A program made the position numbers and the translations under genes. A stretch of DNA of 64,000 bases from Tullyiplasma multilocale ATCC 49900 (lineage in GTDB: Bacteria; Bacillota_I; Bacilli_A; Mycoplasmatales; Mycoplasmataceae). Below the pieces are notes generated by a model that saw only the letters and a program-made list of their open reading frames with translations, was not told where the DNA came from and searched no databases. The stretch covers positions 141,135-205,134 of the forward strand of contig NZ_KI519557.1 in assembly GCF_000483165.1 (NCBI RefSeq), in the 5' to 3' direction. This document shows positions 56,445 through 64,000 of the stretch, piece after piece. Within the stretch, counting starts at the first letter, position 1. Every line of letters starts with the position of its first letter.

Positions 56445-58166
56445 ATGATAGAACACATTAAGCAAAATAGAGAAAATGATTGTGGAATCGCTTGTGCAGC
56501 TATGTTGATAAACCACTTTCAAAAAACTAACTACAAAGTCGAAGATTTAAATAAGCATTTTAACTTGAACGAAAACGGTTCAAGTTTTTTTGACTTAATA
56601 GAGGTATTGAAAAAGTTTGATATTTTAGGCACTGGTTATTATGATGAAGAAATCTTTTTAAAAGATATCAATGATTCTCCGATGCTGGTTTATGTTGGTG
56701 ATGAAAATTTCCATCACTATATAATTGTTTATCGAAAAGGTAAAAGAATAATAGCACATGATCCAGGAGAAAATTACAGCAAAGAAATATCCTTAATAGA
56801 ATTAAATTTGATTTTTAAAAATAGAATAATAACTTTTAAATGTAAGTGTGAAAAAATGCAATATATAGAAAAATTAAAACCTCTGATAAAAAATAACTTC
56901 TGATCAATTATTTTCTTAACTTTTATTAGAGTATTCAAAGTGATTATATTTATGATCGAATCCAAGTTCATACTTAGTTATATAACGATGATGTTAAAAA
57001 GTGAATTTGAAATATCTATTGCGATTTATTTTTTAGTCATTTTCATAATTGGAGGGATGATAGTGAAGTTAGAAACAATCTTTACTATCAATATCCAAAA
57101 TAAAATTAAAGTAAGTAATCTCGAAAGGACATATAACATCATTTCAAAAAGGCATTCAATTTATGAAACAGTAAATTTATATAAGGACTTCAATTTCATA
57201 GCAGATTTTGAAATGTTAAATTTGATTAAGGTGATCACCAATATATTGCCACTATTTTTATGTATAGCATTTTGTTGATATATAAATGACACCTCGTTAT
57301 ATTTGATTCTTCTTATAGAGGTCTTCATTATATTGCTATTGATAACTTTTAAGAATAGGGGTTCTAGAGCATGTGATACGAATAGTTTCGTAGAAATACT
57401 AACCAATATCCATTATTATCAAAAGAATGGCTTAGAAAGCTATAAAATCAAGGAACTTAAACACAAACTTGAACAACATACTTTCGTAAATGTATTTAAG
57501 AATTTATCTAATTATTTATCTGTGATTTTTAAAGTGGCAGATATTCCATTAATGGTACTGTTCTTCTTTTTATTTAAAAGCGACATAATCGATATATTTG
57601 ATATTATTATTGTGCTGTTGATGAAAACAAATATAAGAAAATATTTCTCCAATATAGCTAACATGACAATGGATTGACAAAAGTACAGAGCTAACTTATA
57701 CCGATTAAATAAAGAATACAAAACCCAGAAGCGGTTTTTAAATATTTCTAAAATATCATCGATAGAATTTGTGCAATTTTGTAAGAGAGAAGATATCTTA
57801 AAAGAAGGGTTATCAAAGAAAATAAGAATTGGTGAAGTGATTGTAGTCAATCACGAGGTTGAAGATTACATTCTGAAACTAAATGATGATTATTTTGGGA
57901 GAATTATAGTGAATGATCTTAACCTTAAAGAAATTTCAGGAATTGATTTACGACAGCAAATAAAGGTTATTCACAAAACCCCAAATGAAGACGTTTTCCT
58001 AGAGTTGGAGAAAACCCTTGTTAAGACAGAATATAGTTTAGCGATGATACTTGATATGTCTGATTCTAAACCTGATGATATAATGATTCTAAAATGCGAA
58101 CAAATGATTGGTAAATACCCAGATAATATAGTCATTTGACAATGTAAGGAACCATATAAGGTATAA
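56445..58166 (+). CDS. C39-peptidase ABC protein with degenerate ATPase domain
   Basis: A 573-residue protein. The N-terminal C39 peptidase has its catalytic Cys13 (ENDCGIACAAML), H90/H91 (NFHHYIIVY) and D106 (IAHDPGE). C39 domains cleave double-glycine leaders in peptide exporters. Helices follow from about 150 to 390. The remaining region aligns in layout with an ABC ATPase (KKIRIGEVIVV, IIVNDLNLKEI, IDLRQQIKVIHKTPN) but has no Walker A, no LSGGQ and no Walker B. It is therefore either decaying or a pseudo-ATPase that needs a partner. ATG 56445 or TTG 56442 has no visible ribosome-binding site. Confidence 0.75.
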
Positions 58167-58184
58167 TAATAAAAAGAGGATATT

Positions 58185-58691
58185 ATGGTAGAAATTGATT
58201 TTATAAATGAAACACAAATTGATATGGTTGAATGAGAAAATTTCGCTCAAACAATATTAGATAAAGGAAAAGCGATATTAAATATTAAAGAAGATATTAA
58301 TTTGTCAATTACCTTTTTAGATGAACAAGCAGCTTTAGAAATAAATAAGGAATATAGAAATAAAAGTTATATACCTGATGTAACATCTTTCCCTGTTGAA
58401 ATGAGTGAAGCTGAAGTTGCAGCATTGGGATTCAGAGAAATTGGAGATATCTTCATTTGTCTAGAAGAAGCTCAAAGAAAAACAATTAAATATGATCACA
58501 CTATTGAACAAGAAATGGGATTCTTATTCGTACATGGTTTCTTACACTTATTGGGATATGATCATGAAGATAGCTTGGAAGAAGAGAAAAAAATGTTTGA
58601 TTTACAAGACCAAATTCTATTAGCAAATAATATTAACTACACTATAAAATTCACAGAAGAAGATTATTTAGAAGAGGAAAAAAATGGATAA
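58185..58691 (+). CDS. ybeY: Endoribonuclease YbeY
   Basis: A 168-residue zinc-dependent RNase for 16S 3'-end maturation and ribosome quality control. The metal site HGFLHLLGYDHED (H at about 118, 122 and 128) and the preceding SYIPDVTSFPVE are diagnostic. AGAGGA precedes the ATG. A possible promoter (TTGACA 58136-58141, TATAAT 58162-58167, long spacer of 20) overlaps the upstream gene. Its end overlaps era by eight bases. Confidence 0.95.
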
Positions 58692-59592
58692 AAAATTTAA
58701 AGCAGGATTCGTGACGATTGTTGGAAGACCAAACGTTGGGAAATCAACATTATTAAATAAAATTATTGGACACAAAATTTCAATAGTAACAAACAAAGCG
58801 CAAACAACAAGAAACAACATCAGAGGTATCTTAACTAAAAAAGATGAATACCAAATGATTTTCGTAGATACTCCGGGTATCCATACATCAAAAAAAGAAT
58901 TAGATAGATTTATGAATGCATCTGCTTTAAGAAGTATGAAAGATGTAGATTTAGCATTATTCTTAGTTCCAGCAGATGAATTAGTTGGTAAAAATGACTT
59001 ATTCATCTTAAGAGAATTAGAGAGATCTGAGATTCCTAAGATTTTAGTAATTTCTAAATCAGATTCTGTTTCAAAAGAAGAATTGTTCAAAAAAGTATTA
59101 GAGTGAAAAGAATTATCAAATGGATTTATCGATACAGTAATTACATCTTCAGTTAAAGATGTAAATATCGATACTTTAATTGAATTAATCCGTAAAAACT
59201 TACCAGAAACTGATTACACATTTTATGATGAAGATATGATTACAGATCAACCAAATCGTTTTGCAATCAGAGAAATAATCAGAGAAAATATTTTAATGAA
59301 GACAGGTCAAGAAATTCCACACTCAGTAGCAATTATGATTGATGAGTTAATTGATGAAGAAGATGGTATGGAAATTACAGCTTCAATCATCGTTGAAAGA
59401 AGTTCACAAAAAGGTATTATCATTGGTAACCAAGGTACTAAAATTAAAGACATTAAATATAAGTCTAAAAAACAAATTAAAGAGCTTTTCGAAAAAGATG
59501 TTCATTTAGAGTTATTTGTTAAAGTTCAAGAGAACTGAAGAAACTCACCGAGTTTAATTAAAAAAATGGGTTACGACAAAGATAAATATTAA
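58684..59592 (+). CDS. era: GTPase Era
   Basis: A 302-residue essential GTPase binding the 3' end of 16S rRNA during 30S assembly. GRPNVGKSTLLN is near 15-26, the G2 QTTRNN near 40, DTPGIH near 61, SKSD near 124, and the C-terminal KH domain has IIGNQGTKIKDI near 243. The functional link with YbeY matches the gene overlap. GAAGAGG lies within the end of ybeY. Confidence 0.97.
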
Positions 59593-59594
59593 TC

Positions 59595-60404
59595 ATGGCT
59601 GAAATCAAAACAAAGGGGATTGTATTATCGTCTTTCGACTTTGAAGAAAATTCAAAGATTGTGACAACCTATACTGAAAAATATGGAAAGATGTCGTTTG
59701 TAGCTCGTGGAGTAAATAAACCAGAAAGTAAGAATCGTTATTCTATTCAAAACTTTTCTTATTCTGAGTTTGAAATATTTAAATCAAGATTTAAAACCAG
59801 TTTATCCAAATTAAAAAAAGGGATCTTGATAAATTCGAATGTCACTATTACAAATAATTATGACAACTATCTATTTGCTTCTGTTATCACATCGTTAATA
59901 GACTTACCAAATGAATTCAATAACAAGAACTATCGATTATTCACAATGCTAAACAAGGCAATTGAAAATATTTCTTCTAATATAGATCCATTCACAACAA
60001 TGGTGTACTTCATGTTTTATTTATTAAAGCATCTTGGAGGTTCTTGAAATCTTGAATCATGTTATCGTTGCAAACAACGTAGTAAAGTTTATCGAAGATT
60101 TGATTTCAAGAATTATGGATTAATTTGTCCTAATTGTTTAAGAGAAGACGAAGAAGAGCAAAATGTAGATTTCCTAAATTTCTTAAGAATTCTAGGAACG
60201 GAATCATTTGCTTCAATTTGAAAATATAGCTTTGATACAAGTTTTCAAATAATATTGGCTAAGTTAGTAATGGATTACTTGTTAGACAATCTTGGAATCG
60301 AAACTAATTCAATCAGAATTCTTAAAGCTAAGAAAATATTCAATGATGACGTGTTCAATGACTACACTCATAGTGTCTTGACAAAACGTGATTTTTGAGG
60401 ATAA
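59595..60404 (+). CDS. recO: DNA repair protein RecO
   Basis: A 269-residue protein that loads RecA at gaps with RecR. The N-terminal OB fold begins KTKGIVLSSFDFEENSKIVTTYT. A zinc site of four Cys (CYRC near 157-160, CPNC near 178-181) is visible in the helical C-domain. The family is poorly conserved, but the era-recO order is the standard one. The start is two bases after the era stop. The final TGA codon is Trp, followed by GGA TAA. Confidence 0.92.
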
Positions 60405-60432
60405 TATATAGAGAATAAATGTTATTATAACT

Positions 60433-60456
60433 AGTCAGCGGATGCTGACTTTAATT
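60433..60456 (+). terminator. Hairpin between recO and glyS
   Basis: AGTCAGC, GGAT loop, GCTGACT, then TTTAATTGTTT. Likely the recO terminator. The T run is imperfect and it lies close to the glyS ribosome-binding site, so attenuation is also possible. No T-box sequence is visible. Confidence 0.6.
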
Positions 60457-60477
60457 GTTTAAGGGAGGAAAATATCA

Positions 60478-61845
60478 ATGGCTAAAACTATGGAAGAAAT
60501 GATCAATCACTTGAAAGCACAAGGGTTTGTATTTCAAGGGTCAGAAATTTATGGAGGGCTTGCTAACAGTTGGGATTACGGTCCATTAGGAGCAGAAGTT
60601 AAAAACAAACTTAAATCTGAATGATGAAACTTTTTTGTTAAAAAGAATTCAATGAATATTGGGTTAGATAGTTCAATTATCTTAAATCCAAAAGTTTGAA
60701 AAGCATCTGGTCATATTGATGGATTTAATGATCCGTTAATCGATTGTAAAAAATGTAATTCACGTTGAAGAGCTGATAAATTAATTGAAGAATTTGATGA
60801 AACAATTAATGCTGGAGCTATGGAAGATGCTGAAATGGAAAATTTCATCAAAGAACATAATATTAAATGTGCTAAATGTGGTGAATGTGATTTCACTAAT
60901 ATTCGTAAATTTGCATTAATGTTCAAAACTAATCAAGGAGTTCTTGAAGATGAATCTTCAACTGTATACTTGAGACCAGAAACTGCACAAGGGATTTTCA
61001 TCAACTTTAAAAATTCTCAAAGAGCTTTACGTAAAAAATTACCATTCGGTATTGGTCAAATCGGAAAATCATTTAGAAATGAAATTACTCCAGGTAACTT
61101 TATTTTTAGAACAAGAGAATTTGAACAAATGGAATTAGAATTCTTCTATGATCCAGCAGATGGTAAAGATTGATTTAATTACTGATTAGAAAAAGTTGAA
61201 TTTTTCTTAAACAATAAAGTTGGTATTGAAAAAGAAAACTACCGAGTAAGAGCTCACGATCAAGAAGAGTTAGCTCACTACTCAACTCAAACAAGTGATA
61301 TCGAGTTTAGATTCCCATTTGGATGAGGTGAATTATGAGGAGTTGCACACAGGGGAGAATTTGACTTAAATGCTCACCAATCTGCTTCTGGTCAAGATTT
61401 AACTTATTTAGATCCAACAACTAATACAAAATTACTTGCAAACGTTATTGAACCATCAGTTGGTGTTGAAAGAATGATGTTAGCAATATTCTGACAAGCA
61501 TTTACAGAAGAAGAACTTGAGGGAGGTACTTCAAGAGTGGTTATGAAATTACCATACTCACTTGTGCCTTACCAAGTTGCTGTAATGCCATTACAAAAAC
61601 AACAAAGCGAACAAGCTAAAGAATTATTCGAAGAATTATTATTAGACTTCGATGCAACATATGATGAAACTGGAAATGTTGGAAAACGTTACAGAAGACA
61701 AGATGCTATTGGAACTCCATTTGTAGTTACTTATGACTTTGACAGTGTTGAAGATAAAAAAGTAACTGTAAGAAATAGAGATACAATGGAACAAGAGAGA
61801 GTTGAAATCTCAAAAGTTAAAGAATACTTAGCTTCAAAATTTTAA
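60478..61845 (+). CDS. glyS: Glycyl-tRNA synthetase (alpha2 type)
   Basis: A 455-residue class II synthetase of the dimeric eukaryote-like type, usual in Mollicutes. Motif 1 region [16 protein letters not shown] is near 22-37. Zinc cysteines CKKCNSRW and CAKCGEC flank an insertion. Motif 2 [25 protein letters not shown] is near 198-222, and motif 3 [17 protein letters not shown] near 330. The C-terminal anticodon domain is complete. GGGAGGA precedes the ATG. Confidence 0.97.
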
Positions 61846-61870
61846 TTACAAATGATAGGGGTGATATTTT

Positions 61871-63727
61871 ATGGCAAATATTTCAAGAGAAAAAATTGAA
61901 ATGATTACCAATAAAGCAGATATCGTCTCTATCATTTCGTCTTATTTAAAGCTTTCAAAAAAAGGTAGAAATTTTTGAGGTGTTTGTCCTTTCCACCCAG
62001 ATAGTGAGCCATCAATGTCGGTTTCTCCAGAGAAAAAGATATTTAAATGTTTCTCTTGTGGGGCTGCTGGTAATGCTATTGATTTTGTTAAAGATATTGA
62101 AAGAATAGATTTCTTATCAGCTTTAAAAAAGGTATCTGATTCTGCTGGTGTAGAATTGGGCGAATTATCAAACCATGCAGTTAAAGATAAATATTCTAAA
62201 GAGCAAAGGTTGATAATAAAAATCAATGAAGAAGCAAACAACTTCTTTAAAGGAATGCTACATACCGAAATCGGTAAGGAAGCATTGAAATACATTCAAG
62301 ATCGTAAAATTTCAAATGAATCAATTAGAAAATTTGAAATTGGTTATGCTTCTTCAAAAGTAAAACTATCTGAAAAACTTTTGGAAAAGGGTTATACAAA
62401 ACAAGAGATTGAACTAGCTGGACTTGGAACTGTTTATGACTTAGAGGTAAGGGATTATTTTGTTAATAGGGTAATATTCCCGATTAGAAATGAAGATAAT
62501 CATGTTATTGGATTTTCGGCAAGAACTATGACAGATGAAAAACCTAAATATATCAACAGTCGTGAAAGTTTGGTCTTTAAAAAATCTCAATTAGCGTATA
62601 ACATTCAAAATGTAGCTAAAACTGCCAACTTTAAAAAAGAGATTATTGTCTTAGAAGGATTTATGGATGTTATTAGTCTAGATCAAGTAGAGATTGATAA
62701 TGCGATTGCAATTATGGGAACAGCTTTCAGTGATTATCATGTTAAGTTATTCAAAAATATAAATGTAAAAGTTAAGTTATTCTTGGATGGCGATAATGCT
62801 GGTATTAATGCAACTGTCAAAGCAGCTAAGAAACTTATTGATAATAAGATTGATACTTTAGTAATTGATAATGAAACTGAATCAGATCCTGATGAATTGA
62901 TTAATCAAGGTAAAGTAGAATTGGTTAATGAATTGATTTTAAAAGCAACCCACCCAATTAACTTTGTTATTAACAAACTTTGAAAAAGAGTTGATATTAA
63001 TAACCCAGACAGTGTTAATAAGTATATTGTTTCAATTAAAGATTTTGTTCAAGGTGTTTCTAATCCAATTTTGATTGAACAAGCAATCAAAAAGATTTCG
63101 AAATTAACAAATATAAATGAAGATATCGTGAGACAACTTTTCGGGGCTAAGCCCCAAAAGGTAGTTGATAAACAATTCGAGAAAGAATTTATTCCTGACA
63201 ATCCTTCAGTATATGAACCGGGACCTCAATATATTCCGGAAGATATTCCTCCAATTCACAATGTTGTTGTAGAAGATACTAAGGCTTATCGCATTGATAA
63301 AGCATATAGAAGAGCTGAACAAAGAGTTTTTGTTTCATTATTAAAAAGTGATGAATTTATCGAAAAGATAGATAAAAATAAAGACCTTATAATTGATAGC
63401 AATTTAAGAAGTGCTATAAGAGGGATTATCGGAGAATATCGTAAAGGCAATTATCTTGGTAATAACGTTACTAAGATATTAGAATTGGTTTCAGATAGAA
63501 CTATGCACTACCGAACAGAAATAGATCAAATCATTTCTGACCCATTAGTGAATATTGCAATGACCGAAAAAGAAATTGATGACTCTTTTAAACTTCTAAG
63601 TCGCTTCGAGGGTGAAAGACAAATCAAAGAATTAGAGATAAGAATGAATAATGCTGATGATATTAAAGAAAAAATCAGAATTATGAATAATATAAATCTA
63701 TTAAGAAAAAACTTAAATAGTAAATAG
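61871..63727 (+). CDS. dnaG: DNA primase DnaG
   Basis: A 618-residue primase. The CHC2 zinc finger is C39, H42, C60, C63 (CPFH and KCFSC). The RNA polymerase basic motif precedes the TOPRIM domain, with E in VLEGFMDV (near 262) and D-x-D in LFLDGDNAG (near 303). The C-terminal helicase-binding region is divergent. GGGGTG precedes the ATG. It is followed by rpoD, the usual macromolecular-synthesis order. Confidence 0.97.
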
Positions 63728-63737
63728 GAGAAAATTT

Positions 63738-64000
63738 ATGGCAAATAAAAAATTTAACGATAAAAAGAATATGAAAAATATTTCTAACTTTGAAGATTTC
63801 AAAGAAAGAATTCATGATTACTTAGGTACAAATGATAACGAAATTTCTTCAGAAGAAATTTTAGATGCATTTTCATCTACATTCCCAAATGCTGATGATA
63901 ACGTTGCAGAAAACTTATTAGAAGATTTACAAAAACATGGAGCGATCTTTGTTGATGCTGATATTGATCTTGATGAATTAGATATTGATGAACCATCATC
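63738..64000 (+). CDS. rpoD: RNA polymerase sigma factor RpoD, 5' part
   Basis: The first 87 codons only; the window ends inside the gene. TAGGAGAA precedes the ATG. After a Lys/Asn-rich start, DFKERIHDYLGTND and SSEEILDAFSSTF, with the following acidic stretch, resemble sigma region 1.1. The downstream conserved regions 2-4 are outside. Identification rests mainly on position right after dnaG. Confidence 0.8.
   Translation, partial: MANKKFNDKKNMKNISNFEDFKERIHDYLGTNDNEISSEEILDAFSSTFPNADDNVAENLLEDLQKHGAIFVDADIDLDELDIDEPS

Noticed and set aside
60433-60456. T-box leader for glyS
   Set aside because: No T-box consensus or specifier stem; the short hairpin fits a terminator for recO.

Overview
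The window is a chromosomal segment of a Mollicute. Many long reading frames of conserved housekeeping proteins run through in-frame TGA codons at conserved tryptophan positions (genetic code 4). The DNA is very AT-rich, genes are tightly packed with TAATG-type stop/start overlaps, and lipoprotein leaders end in a lipobox. The small SRP, RlmH, a purine riboswitch and a MOLPALP-like lipoprotein point to the Entomoplasmatales (Mesoplasma/Entomoplasma/Williamsoniiplasma or a related Spiroplasma). The exact genus is an inference.

Layout. 1-3.4 kb: a small coiled-coil protein, a methyltransferase, a PH-like protein, ffh and rlmH. 3.4-6 kb: alsS-alsD, an acetolactate/acetoin branch behind its own promoter and leader hairpin. 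6-10.1 kb: rpsP-rimM-trmD-rplS, then rbgA-rnhB. rpsP carries an A AAA AAG heptamer directly before its stop, and 112 further codons are open in the -1 frame. 10.2-16.3 kb: an SSB-like gene and a dprA gene split by a 4,876-bp element with inverted terminal repeats. The element carries an IS3-family DD(35)E transposase, a small HTH protein, an unknown 286-aa protein, and an adenine-methyltransferase plus PD-(D/E)XK endonuclease pair. Cutting the element out at its repeats rejoins dprA in frame. 16.4-26.5 kb: two ABC exporter half-transporters, trmFO, a large unknown protein, tRNA-Arg(UCU), a DUF3196-like gene, a small Cys-rich protein, obgE and nadE. 26.6-34.6 kb: two membrane proteins and the heat-shock cluster clpB-hrcA-grpE-dnaK-dnaJ, with CIRCE operators before clpB and hrcA. 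34.6-42.1 kb: a purine riboswitch-controlled AzgA-like permease, mnmA, a membrane-anchored protein, a DUF2779 nuclease/exonuclease, fmt and an ECF S component. 42.1-48 kb: efp, an Asp23-like protein, tig, lon (third CIRCE) and rarA. 48-58.2 kb: a divergent lipoprotein / giant FtsX-type permease pair, a DJ-1 protein, and a C39-peptidase ABC protein whose nucleotide-binding domain has lost its motifs. 58.2-64 kb: ybeY-era-recO, glyS, dnaG and the start of rpoD.

How the parts work together. The core is translation and quality control: ribosomal proteins, tRNA modification (TrmD, TrmFO, MnmA), ribosome-assembly GTPases (RbgA, Obg, Era), and the chaperones and protease under HrcA. The accessory biology sits in the dprA insertion, where an IS3-type element appears to carry a restriction-modification cassette, and in the surface/secretion genes at 48-58 kb. 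The observations I rate highest are the dprA element, the candidate rpsP frameshift, the short-L3 purine riboswitch and the pseudo-ATPase C39 transporter.
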